A stretch of DNA of 64,000 nt from Cinnamomum chago (Eukaryota > Streptophyta > Magnoliopsida > Laurales > Lauraceae), in assembly GCA_038049695.1 (NCBI GenBank), contig CP142451.1, positions 124,097,501-124,161,500 of the forward strand, written 5' to 3'. Made by a program: the position numbers and the translations under genes. The notes below the pieces were generated by a model that made no database searches, was not told the origin of the DNA, and saw nothing but the letters and a program-made list of their open reading frames with translations. Positions 43,736 through 54,900 of the stretch are shown here, one piece after another. The number at the start of each line of letters is the position of its first letter. Position 1 is the first letter of the stretch.

Positions 43736-45986
43736 TCATTTTGGGGCATCCCTTATCGCTGCTTTATTAGTGGGAGGGACCGTCCCACTAGGAATCTCGG
43801 AGGAGGAAGAAGCCTGCGCGCCTTCTACTTTGCCTTGAGGAGGAGGAATAGGAGTTGGGGCTTCAGAGCCTGGAGCTTCAAGGCGGGCTTCGGAGGCGCC
43901 AGAGGCGGGCTCTGGATCAGGGTCAGAAAGGAGGGGTTCAAACACAGGCAGGTTTTCATAGATGGGGTGGCCTTTAGGAACCCCATACTGTTTTAATGCA
44001 TCTCTGCTTCCCAGCTCGTATAGTATTGGACTCAAGTTTTTAATCTGAGCCTCATACTCGGCTGTTGCCCATTCCACCCCTTCCTTAAAAGAGCGGGCGA
44101 CTTCGGTGCGAGAGAAGGGTTGGATTTTGGCCTGTTCCTTCTGCAAGGACTTAATCTCGGCATTCTTTCTCACTACCTCAGTGTCCCTCTTCGCCAGCTC
44201 AGCCTCCAGCTCGTGTACCCATTTCACCTTCACCTCGGCCGTGCCCTTCAGATGGCTATTCCAGCCCGCAGCTTTATGATTTTGGCCTTCGCCACTTGTT
44301 GATCTGCTGCGAGCTCAGCATTCTTCTCCTCCATCTTCTTTAATTCTTTGGCGCTACTTTCCAGCGTGCCTCCCAGCTTCCTCTTCTCCCCCTCCAACTC
44401 GGTGACTCTTGCAGCCGTCTTCTCAGTCCTCTCCAAGATTATTTGCAGCCTCTGTACATTCTATAAAAGAAGAGAACATTATAAGACAGATGACCTAGAC
44501 ATAGTACTTGGAGAAGTAAGTGAATTAGAACTCACCTCGATCGACACCCTCATCGACGAATAAATGAGGCTCAGCCGACCAGCCTTATTATGCCTCTCCA
44601 TGTCTCTCGGGAGAGCACAGGCCCTGCCGACCGCCATAATGGTCCTAGAGTGCGTGCCAACCCGGTCCTCGACATTTAAAAACTACCCGTGATTAATCTG
44701 CAAGTCGGGCTTGAAAGGGGCAAGCGGTATGGTACGCAGTCAAGGTGGAGCCATCCTGATGGGCTGCTCCGACCCGCCCTCCACCCAGGGCCTTTTCTTA
44801 GGGGGGGAGGGTGTCCTCACTCCCTCCTTCTCGGTCTCGATCGGCCTCCCCCGAGCCTCCTTGGCAGCCTCCTCTGGCCTACTCCTCTTCTCTTGAAAAG
44901 GCCCTAGGGCACTTTTCTTCTTTAGAGACAAGACCCCGACTACATCAGGGGCACCAGTGGGCGCTCTGGCGGAAGAGCCAGAAGCAGTACTGGATCCGCT
45001 GGGGGCACACTTTGAGGAAGGCGCAGCTCGGCCCCTGAAGATCATCTCCCCCAAATCCTTCAGTGGAGGGCGTTGTCCATCCATCTCTTCTTTCGCTCCT
45101 TTTTCTTTTTTTGAATCTAAAGAGGAGATGTCCTCCACAATCCTGATCGGATTGGAGGCCTCAACCACCACCTCTTCGATCAGCCTGCTGGGAATCTCGA
45201 GCGTCCTTTTGATATAGGATTGATACCTCGGCTTATACCCAAGCAGAGAGAAAGCAGCTCGGGTCTCGTGACCGTGATAGTTGTACACCTTCTGGAACCA
45301 GGCCTCGTTCCTCTTCCTGCGGTCTAAGGAGGCCTCCTTCCTTCTTCGTTGGATGCATGCATAAGAGAGCGAAAAGGAAACGTTAGCTCGGCAAAATGAT
45401 GCATAAGATGAACACAACACCCTGAAGGAAGTAAATATTTACTCGGGGGAGTCCCGGGTTTTCGGGGGATCTGGATTCTCCTCGCCGCTTCGATCTCGAA
45501 CGACCCGAACTCCTAGTTCCTCGAAACAAGCAGACGCTCGTCCCCTGCATACTTGCTCGAATCCTCCAGAGCAGTCGGCAAGGGCCATCTTTTCGCCTTC
45601 ACCCGAAGATAATAGGTATCCTCGTCCCCTGCCGATTTGTAGATGTCATAGACATCTTCAATGTCGTGCACGCCAAGGTTAATATCGAGGATCCTGTTGA
45701 GCTCGGCGACGCCCATGATTATCTTAAAACCATTAAGCATTAACTGGAAAAGGTAGAGCCGCTAGGTGCTCAAACATGATCTAAGAAGGGGGTGAATGGG
45801 AAATCTAACCCCACCTTTAATAATCGATACTAAGGGGAAGGGCATCCACTTGTTGAAGTGGAAAAGGCCGTCCAAGCCTCCCTAAGGGTCCATCGGCTTC
45901 ACCATTACATTGTCAGGTATACTATACGTATTTCTAAGTCCTTCCAAGGCTTGGGCATTCTCCACCCAATGACTGTAAATCCCCAT
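43736..45986 (-). pseudogene. Antisense accessory gene of the Tat element
   Basis: Runs opposite to gag-pol. From an ATG at 45,986 it reads MGIYSHWVENAQALEGL..., then RFPIHPLL... MGVAELNRILDINLG..., the style of the Pfam 'putative gypsy type transposon' domain (PF04195, from memory). Further on come a charged region and a coiled-coil (44,248-44,436 and 43,736-44,233, ELEAELAKRDTEVVRKNAEI), ending in a Pro/Ser-rich tail. Likely introns: about 45,440-45,421, and about 44,535-44,456 (GTGAGT donor, TATAG acceptor). In-frame stops at about 45,885 and 45,758 and at 45,513 suggest decay. Function in this family is unknown. Confidence 0.7.
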
Positions 45987-46097
45987 GTCTAAAAACTAAG
46001 AGGGGGCAACAGAGGAAACTCGAAACCCTAGAGGGCGAGTTAACAGAACTCCTAAAGAATGACTTGAAGAGGAAAGCAAGTTAAGAGGAAAGAAGAC

Positions 46098-49000
46098 TGT
46101 AACGCCCCAATTCTAGATACCGATAAAACCGCTCGAATACCCGAAGTTGGCGCGCTACTTCCCGGAAAATCTGAGAACTTCCAAGATCGTAGGCCCGCAG
46201 TGAGGTCCAATTTAAAACTTTTTGACCAATATAATACTCAATGGTTTAAGTTTGCGGAAGCATAACAATTAAATAAAGCGAAAGCAATTTGGTATCATAT
46301 ATAAGTAAAGTGTGAGCAGAACTACAGTCTAATTAAAAGTATCAGTTGTTAATATCAAAATTATTACATATTTGATTTCTACCCGACTCACTACAAAAAT
46401 GTCTCTCAAGTCCAAAATAAAGATGAGCTCTCAAAACCCTGGTAAGTAATCTCCACCCTCTGGCTCGACATCCGTGTCGGCCGGGCCCCACGCGAACTCT
46501 CCAGCGATCGGCGCCTCTACAAGCGCTAGTGCAAACTCGGGGATCTCTGGGTTAAGGCCTAAGCACCAATGAAGGGTCAGATCTAAAAGATCTAGCAAGT
46601 CACAGCATACTACTAGCATAGAACATATATATCAAAGGAATAGAGACGAGTAAATAAATTAAAGAATGACAAGGTAAATGAACTACGCAGTTGAGCATGA
46701 TAATCATAGAGAATCAGGATAAATAGATAATAGCTAATCTACTACAAAATGGCACATTCACACGAGCTGGAATACCACGGGATATTATGCCGCGACCCTC
46801 CCATACTGAACACAGTTGCGGCGGGGAAATCTCACCAGTGCTGGGAATTACTAATCCCACAAATCACTCATCATCTCATCATCTCATCACTCAAGATCGG
46901 ACACAATATCACATCGTTCGTCTTAACCACACAGCTCATCATGATAGCTCCTCAACACTCATTTAGCTCCTCCCGAGGATGATCAGTCCACAGGCTGAGC
47001 TTAAATCAACCGAGTGAATGTTCATGCCGACTCGAGAATACTTTAAGGGTCTGTGTCTGTCTAGGCTTTGCCTTGCGTGAACAAGGTCCTAACCAAGTCT
47101 CTATGAGGTCTATAAATACCAATTCAGTCTATGGATTCCATTCAAGGTCTAAGCCCACTCGTTGGATCCATACCAAGGCCCATTAGCACGTGGCCTGGTC
47201 TAAATCTGTCCAAACGAGGCAACTAATCCATTTATACTGATAATCAGTTCCCATTAATCCATCATAATTAAAAATCCCAAAAGAAACTACCTCTTCCAAC
47301 TAGGGGTTCACATCTCCGCACTTAGACCTATTAAGGGCCCGCCTAGACACAGACACGGGTCAATGTCCTCCCAAATCACACTATCAGGTCACCTCTAAGA
47401 TATCCTAGGTTTAGGTCCTCCATTTATATTAATTAACAGTAAACAGCTACACTAAAGATCTAAGAATGACAGTAAATGATAAAGTGAAGTATGAACCTCA
47501 ACATATGGATCAATAGGGGGAAATACAAAGGTCTAATCCTAGGTAATGGGCCACGTTAGGTTCGAGTCTATCTCCGGTAATTTGATCTCTAAACGAAGTC
47601 ATTGATGCCATATAATACTGTGTTTGGTGCTTAAGAAAGTACGGGCATCTTTGACAACTCTTAGAGGTCGAATCATCTTAGATTAATAACCAAAACACTA
47701 AATAATGGTCCCTGCGAGTCAAGGTTGAGTCACACCATTGACTCGGGCTTGAAACATCAATAAACTTTCATTTGGATGGTCAATGGGCCCCACAACTGAT
47801 CACAATTCCTAAATGTTGAACATTGGAAAATCGGAGTTTCCTAGGTGAACCTGAGGTGTAGTGAGCTCGGTTGACCTCCTAGCCTGGTGGATCAACCGAG
47901 TGCACTAAAAAACCTGAATCAGGCCTCCTGGAAGACTTGATTCGTTTCTAAAGGTTTCCAGCATGTCCAGTCAAACCCCTGGCCTGGGTGATTGACCGAA
48001 TACTTCAAAAACCTTAAAAAGATTGATGTCCCAGTTTTAAACATTTTCTAATGTAAATATTAAGTATCAGGTTGATTTGGGTGTAAAGAGTCTGAGTTTT
48101 GGGTGAAAAACCAACTTTCAGTTTTTCTGCAAAGACTGTGTTCCACGTCAACCTGGGCATGGCCAGGTCAACCTGGCTAACTGAAATGAATTTCCTGCAA
48201 GAAAATGGCTGAGGGCCAGTTTTTTTCCCAAAAACACAGTGTTGTCGGTCGACTAGAGTAGAGCACAGTCGACCTGGACAACTGAAAACACAGTCTGCAA
48301 AACAACACCTAACTGGGAGCTGTTTTTTCTCAATTTTCAGTGTTGTCGGTCGACCTGCATGAAGGTCGGTCGACCGGGAACATTGTCGGTCGAACCCTCC
48401 CGGTCGAACATGCAAAAATAACTGAGAGCAGAATTTTTACATTTTCAGTGTTCTCGGTCGACCGAGGCATGGCACGGTCGACCGGGAACACTACATTTTG
48501 GCTCCCCAACTGATTTCTGCAGATTCTTCGTTTTGACTCATTTTTCATCCAAACCACTTCCAATCAGTCGCAAACTTCACCAAATCATCTCCTAACATCA
48601 CATAACTCAAATGCCCCTCAATTAACAACCTTGTGGCCCATTGATCTTCCAAATGGGGGGGGGGGGTGAAACCCCCATCCATCAATGCCAAAATCCATCC
48701 AAACAAACAACAGAGGCTCCAGGTAATTTCTAAGACTCAAATAATTACAAACAGGAAATGAAACACAGAAATCAAAGGAAAACACATATATTCTAAGTTA
48801 ATAGTAGATGCACTTGCCTTAGAAAAAGGTGAGATGGTTTGTAGAGAGAGATAATTAGAGAAAGAGAGGATCCCAGCTGAACAGAGGAGAAGAAGAAAAG
48901 AAATATAGTAGTAGCAGCCTTTAAGGGAAATCCCGGCAGTAACAGTAGCTTGGAGAATAAGAAGGAAGATGAAGTAGCACTATTGCAGCAGCTCCAAGAG

Positions 49001-49666
49001 GGATTCCAGCACAGTAACGAGCAGTAACAGTGGCTAGGAAGAGAAATAAAGAAGAAAGAAAAGAGGAAATAGGAAGGGAGAAAGAGGGAAATGAAGAAGC
49101 AGCTGCTGCAGCACTTAGGGAAAAATCCCAGCACAGTCACAGTAGCAATCTTAGCTCAAACGTAGGGAAGAAATGAGGGAGAGGAGAAGAGAGGCAATTG
49201 AAATGAACAGTGGTTGGAATTTTCTTGGGAAGGGGGCTGGTTTAGCTTAGGGTTTTTCTTGGGATTAGAGATTATTTATAGATTAGGGAGGGGTGGTTTA
49301 TGACAGGATTAGCCCTTAAGGTTTCATGGGATTAGGGTTAGGGTTAGGGTTAATTAGCTCTTTAGGTAGGAATGTTCTAGAGGATGCACCTTTACAAAAA
49401 CCCACTCTAATTAAAATAAAACCCAAACTAAGGACCTCCTAGCACTATTAGCCTAGAATTAACAAAAACATCCTACTAATCGACAAAGCTAACTCAACTA
49501 GGCTAGTCTAACTATAACTTAGGAAAATCTAACTAATCACCCTAATTAATCCCTAATTAGCACAATTAGATAATAATTAGCAATAATTAACAATAATTAG
49601 TATAGATTAGTATTAATTAGCCTATAAAATAGCAATTAGAGGGCCCACAAAGGGTGGGGCCTCACA
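46098..49666. mobile_element. Nested solo LTR, 3.57 kb (Tekay/Del-like)
   Basis: It begins TGTAACGCCCCAATTC and ends GGGTGGGGCCTCACA, with a short inverted terminus (TGTRA-GCCCC), and is flanked by a 5-bp duplication AAGAC (46,093-46,097; 49,667-49,671). There are no gag-pol genes inside. The length and termini suit the long LTRs of Del/Tekay-type chromoviruses, so I infer recombination between two LTRs of one element. It contains an imperfect 101-108-bp tandem repeat (48,110-48,530), a 12-G run (48,655) and a short (TTAGGG)n tract (49,328-49,352). Confidence 0.8.
48110..48530 (+). repeat. Imperfect ~101-108-bp tandem repeats rich in GGTCGACC
   Basis: Four diverged units; the shared GTGTT anchor is at 48,138, 48,239, 48,340 and 48,448. 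The later units carry the palindrome GGTCGACC or close variants two to three times each, followed by GGGAACA. Confidence 0.75.
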
Positions 49667-49802
49667 AAGACTCACAGAAAAGGAAGGGCAAAAGATTCAA
49701 AAAATGGAGATCTCCCGATTCGTTAAGTCTTGGTCTTAGCAAGGTATCTTCTCTGGCAAAGTTTTGTTCCAAGCGAAAGCAAAAGTGAGGAGAGGAGAAA
49801 GG

Positions 49803-49820
49803 GCACCCCTCTTTATAGAA
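49803..49820 (-). promoter_or_regulatory. Possible TATA box of the antisense gene
   Basis: On the minus strand the sequence is CTTCTATAAAGAGGGG, a good TATA box. The leader continues toward the antisense gene but is cut by the solo LTR (46,098-49,666), which now separates this site from the coding region. Inference only. Confidence 0.45.
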
Positions 49821-50164
49821 GGGGAGAAACACCTCTTAAAAGTACGTGTGCGAAATGACGCTTCGAACTCCCCGCATGTCGCTTCGGTACGAACAACAAC
49901 CAAGCAGAAGAAGACGCATGGCACTGCTAGTACGCCCCCACAACAACTCTAGCACATCATTTACTGCCTAGGGCACATGAAGCGACATACGCGTGTCCGA
50001 TCATGCGAAAAAAGGCATGTCATTTATTGCCTCGGGCACACGAAGCGGCATTGTGATAAGGATTGAGCACTAACAGACGTCAGCGGTTACCATTGAAATG
50101 GAGTTTGGGCACAGAAACGTTCTTAGCTCCAGACCTTAAAGAATAGGGAGATTCCAGGAGGTCA

Positions 50165-50180
50165 AGAGCTAGGGGGCAAT
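50165..50180 (+). other. Gypsy polypurine tract
   Basis: AGAGCTAGGGGGCAAT directly before the 3' LTR. The purine run AGGGGG fits the plus-strand primer. Confidence 0.75.
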
Positions 50181-50893
50181 TGTGTGGAGACCTTTTTCAT
50201 AATTCAACAGACGAGTATGATCTTGATAACGGATGACAGTTAAGTTAGAGTATGATCTTGATAGTGGATGACAGTTAAGTTAGTCCTGGTCTCTGTCTCG
50301 CTCGTCTCGGTGCCTCCACAGGTTCGGTATTCGGTTTTGGCTAGCCTCGGGAGTACCAACTAGTCCTGCCTCGGTTCATCGCCCACACATCCGTCTCGGT
50401 TTCGGTGGCTTCAATAGACCGAGATAAGCGTCGAGTGTCAATCATAATAAATGCCCTGCAAGGCACGCGCCTGATAAGGAGTTGACCTTATAATGTGGTC
50501 ACATCTGCAGCCATACAAGGTATAGACTGATAGGACAGGGCTTTTACCTACCCCCACTAAGAGTACAAGGTATGGCTTAATGGGATGTTCCCTTTTTACC
50601 TACCCCCACTAAGGAAATTCTTGATGAAACCAAGTGCATATATATATATATATGTATATAAGGTGAGTCCAAGGAAGTAAGTAGAAAAAAAGCACATACA
50701 CTTTCATTCTCTTTCTTCTTCAATCATCTTTGGCCTAGTAACTAAAGTGATTTAGGCATTGGAGGGCCTTGTACTGACAACAGCCAAGGTCTCTGATCCT
50801 TCGTTCCTCTTCCTTCTCCAGGTTTTCAGCCAGCCAGACTCTCCTAGGAAGTCTTACACTACCTAAGTAAGTCTCCGATTTTTTGCACTTACA
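50181..50893 (+). repeat. Gypsy 3' LTR (713 bp)
   Basis: Longer than the 5' LTR mainly because of a 35-bp tandem duplication (AGTATGATCTTGATA... GTTAAGTTAG) near 50,214-50,283. It is followed by the AGAAT duplication. Confidence 0.93.
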
Positions 50894-51200
50894 AGAATAT
50901 TCCCAAAAAATCCCAATTTATCCAACCCTAAAATCTCTGCACTACATACATGATCATTTCCTTTCCCTTTCCTCCTCGTCGGAAGGAAAGCCCAAATCTT
51001 GTCTCTCAAAGCCCTAATCTCCCGTAAATCAGTCGCTTCGCGGGATAATTCAGATGGGGAGGGTCTCTATTGGAGAGGAAGAAGGGACGTGGTTTTTTTT
51101 TTTCACCCAATTGTTTTATTTGTAAAAAAGACCCACTGGTTTACTAATTCATTTCAAGAAATAAGTTGAGATAGTCCAGAGTGGATAGGACCATCATTTA

Positions 51201-51748
51201 CAGGGGCGGAGCCAGGATTTCATCTTGGGGGGGAGCCAAAACTTGAATAAAATTTTATTTCACCAATTACTTTGCACCCAAAATGGACATAGGGGTAAAA
51301 ACTCATGAGGTAAAAACTCAAGCAGAGAGTGATTCTTTTGTGAACATCAACAAGTAAGGTTTTCTTTAGGTTAACATTAAATTTCTAAACCATGACAATG
51401 TTCAGGCACACTCACCTCTTTGCAAATTTCTTGTCCTCTAACTTGCAAAGGTCATCAGTTGAGTTCCCTTATAGAAAGTGGTTATGGACCTGTGGTTTTT
51501 AACTTCCTACTTCTCTATTCTTCTGTAGCCAAAATGATTTTTTGTTGTGTTAATGGCGGATGATAGACAAAGTGATTTTGTTGGAAGGACAAGCCATTGA
51601 TGCCCTTACAAAAACCTATGGAAGGGGCCCATTTTACTGTTTTAAAATGATTTTCTAAAGGCTGAGGGGGCCTGGATAGGGCCCATTTTACTTTTTTAAA
51701 ATGATTTTCTAAAGGATGGGGGGGGCGCTCAACGTGGCTCCGCCATTG
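51201..51748. mobile_element. hAT-type non-autonomous element upstream of CNL-B
   Basis: Ends CAGGGGCGGAGCCA and (inverse) CAATGGCGGAGCCA, flanked by an 8-bp duplication ATCATTTA (51,193-51,200; 51,749-51,756). Copy A has the corresponding unoccupied sequence near 1080. No transposase. An internal direct duplication of about 55 bp (GGGCCCATTTTACT... TTTTCTAAAGG) lies at 51,625-51,720. It sits about 150 bp before the CNL-B TATA box. Confidence 0.9.
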
Positions 51749-51900
51749 ATCATTTACACGTGGCAGTCACCGGACCAAACATGGATCCGGACTCTGATTT
51801 GGTGAATTCCGTGTGTGCGTTGTTTTGCTTAGCTACTTGCATCTTTTAATGCAAGCCAAGAAAGATTCCTAGCTTCTCGAGCTAATAGATGTTCTATTGT

Positions 51901-51909
51901 CTATATATG
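51901..51909 (+). promoter_or_regulatory. Probable TATA box of CNL-B
   Basis: CTATATATG, 83 bp before the CNL-B start codon, as in copy A. Confidence 0.6.
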
Positions 51910-51984
51910 GCACAGGTCCAAGTGAATTGAATCCGCTCTGCATACAAATATTTCTGTCTCTTTGTGCATACAGAGAAATATAGT

Positions 51985-54900
51985 ATGGCAGGTGCACTTG
52001 TCACAGTTGTTGTGGAAGGGTTGTGTGCCATAGCTAAAGCTGAGGTGGGCCAGTTCGTTAAAGCTGAGGTGGGCCAGTTCGTTGGTGTCAAGAAAGAGCT
52101 CGAAAACCTTTCTAGCACATTCATGGCCATTCAAGCTGTACTAGAGGATGCTGAGAGGCAGCAAGTGACGAAAAAGGTGGTCCGAGATTGGTTGGGGAAG
52201 CTCAAAGATGTTGCATACGAGATGGAGGACATACTAGATGAGTGGAAGATGGAAGCTCACAGATCGCATGGAGACAAAGATGATACTCGTAAGCGTAAGC
52301 GCTCTTGGTTTCCCAATCTCTCACTATTTTCCGAGCAAACAACATTCCGCCAGGACATTGCACGTGGGATAAGGGAAATAGCAGAAAGACTAGATCAAAT
52401 TTCAAAAGAAAAGGAGGCATTTAAATTCAATGAAGTTAGTAAAAGGGAAGTAGACGACATGCCTAATATGAATGAACGAGAAACCAGTTCATTAATTGAT
52501 GAATCGGAGATTTTCGGCAGAGATGCTATTAAAGAAGAAATTGTTAGTGAGTTGGTTAGTGAAACTACTAAAGAGAAAAGGCCATTCTCTGTTGTTTCAA
52601 TAGGAGGGATGGGTGGATTGGGGAAGACGACCCTTGCTCAACTAGTCTTCAATGATGAGACTATAATGAATCATTTTGAGAAGAGAATTTGGGTCTGTGT
52701 GTCTGAAGATTACGATGTGAATAAGATTTTAACAATAGTTATTCAATCCATGGGTGGGTCTACGGATGAGATCTTGGACTATAATAATTTGCAGCAGAGA
52801 CTTAATGCACTTGCTGGCAAAAACCGGTTTTTACTAGTGTTGGATGATGTCTGGGAAGGAATACCATGGGAAGAGCTGAAGGTTGCACTCAAAGATGCAG
52901 CACTAGGTAGTAGGATCATGGTCACCACTCGTAGTCGTACAGTTGCAGACGTAATGGAAACCACTCGCCATCATGATGTGGGCATTTTATCTGATTTAGA
53001 TTGTTGGAAACTATTTACATCCAGAGCATTCGGAGGAAGGAACGAGGAAGAGTGGCAGCAGGAGTTGATTGAAGTAGGTAAGCAAATTGTACGTAGGTGC
53101 AAAGGTGTACCTCTTGCTATAAGGACGGTTGGAAGTCTTCTACACCTCAAAAGGACAAAAGTTGATTGGCAGAAGGTCTTAGAAAGCGAAACATGGGAAT
53201 GGAAATCACATGAGCGTGTTGACATTTTACCTAGTCTGCTGTTGAGCTATTATCATTTGCCCATCCATTTGAAACAATGCTTCTCATTTTGCTCGTTGTT
53301 TCCGAAAGATTATGAGCTAGAAAAGGATGAATTAGTGAAGTTATGGATGGCTCATGGTTTCATTAAATCTGAGGGAGAAGAAATTAAAGAAAATGGTGAA
53401 ACGTATTTTGATGAATTGTTGACACGTTCATTGCTTCAAGATGCTGAGAAAGACAAAGAAGGGAACATAGTCAGATGTAAGATGCATGATCTTGTTCATG
53501 ATCTAGCAAGATTTGTCACAACTGGTGACTACTGTATAATGGAGATTGGAAATCAGGACTTACCTTCTGTTAATAGCCATCATCTATCACTGCTTGTAGA
53601 TAACGATGTTTCATCCATTCCATCTCCACTGTGCAGTGCAAAACGTCTACGCACACTCTTATTATTTGGATCATCAACAATTGAGGAAGTCCCTCATAGT
53701 TTATTCAACCATCTGAAATCTCTTAGAACTCTAGATTTAAGGAGAACTAAGATAGAAAATCTGCCGAGTTCCTTAGGGAAACTAAAACACCTAAGGTATC
53801 TTGATTTGAGTGGGTTGAATATCACAGAGCTGCCTGAATCTGTGACTGATCTCTGTAATCTGCAAACTCTGAAACTAAATCGCTGCAAGAGTCTTTTTCT
53901 ACTGCCAAGTGGTATGAGCAAAATGGTTAAACTGCAGCATCTTGAAATTGATGTAACTGATGATCTGGCAGTTTTGCCAAGCGGACTAGGGATGTTGAGT
54001 TCCCTTCGTACATTGAGCAAGTTCCCCGTGGGGGATGAGAAGAACGGAGGATGTAACATTCGAGAACTGAGAAATCTCAACCATCTTAGAGGAAAATTAC
54101 AAATACAAAATTTGGAGAAGCTAATAATAAATCCAGATGAGGCAAGAGAAGCAGAACTCGACCAGAAATGTCACCTTCAAGAGCTCGTCTTAGAATGCAA
54201 TAAAAAGACAGAAGAAGAATGGGGAATGTTAGGAGAAGTCGAGATGGAAAAGATGGAGAGAGTATTTGAAGGCCTTCGACCACCTCACTCAAACCTAAAA
54301 CTCTTGAGCATCGAAAACTATGCGGGTTCAAAGTTCCCTAGTTGGTTGGAGGATGCAGAATTTTCCAGTCTAGGTACCGTCCAACTGAGAAACTGCAAAA
54401 AGTGTAGATCACTGCCGGGGCTCGGAAAATTGCCTTCGCTTGAAGAGCTGACATTATATGATGCTGATGAAATAGAAGTGGTGGGTGGTGATTTTTATGG
54501 GAATGGTAATGAAGGTGGAGGGAAAGGAAGAGCGTTCCCAGAGCTGAAGAAACTTCATTTCCGGTCGATGCCGAATTGGGAAGAATGGAAGTTGACAAAG
54601 GAAGATGAAGAGGTTATGCCATCTCTCGATGAATTGTATGTTTATGATTGCAACAAGCTGAAGGCACTGCCCAACTGCCTCCCCAATACTTTAAGGCGAG
54701 TACAAATTACTGATTGCAGCGAAGTTATTTGGGCGCCAGACAATCCACTCCCACTCCTTGAAGATTTGGTTCTCGAAGGTGATGTAAGAGGGATATTAGG
54801 TAAGCCACTGCCATGCCTCCCTGCTCTCAAGAAAATAGCGATTTCACAGACATCTATCGAGTCGCTCCCCTCTGATGGATGGGGATTACTTGAATCACTC

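Larger units (their letters stand above)
36144..50893 (+). mobile_element. Ty3/gypsy retrotransposon, Tat lineage, defective
   Basis: 14,750 bp between identical 5-bp duplications AGAAT (36,139-36,143 and 50,894-50,898); copy A shows the empty site at about 781-790. LTRs start TGTGTGG and end TTACA. Internal order is gag, protease, RT, RNase H, a second RNase H-like domain, integrase, then a long 3' region with tandem repeats and an antisense gene. The second RNase H before integrase and the long 3' region with antisense gene are Tat hallmarks. Many stops and frameshifts make it defective. Without the nested solo LTR it is about 11.2 kb. Confidence 0.93.

Noticed and set aside
49328-49352. 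(TTAGGG)n tract, telomere-like
   Set aside because: Only about three to four units inside an LTR, and the usual plant telomere unit is TTTAGGG.
51964-51984. Upstream in-frame ATG of CNL-B
   Set aside because: Not present in copy A, and the conserved family N-terminus starts at the ATG at 51,985.
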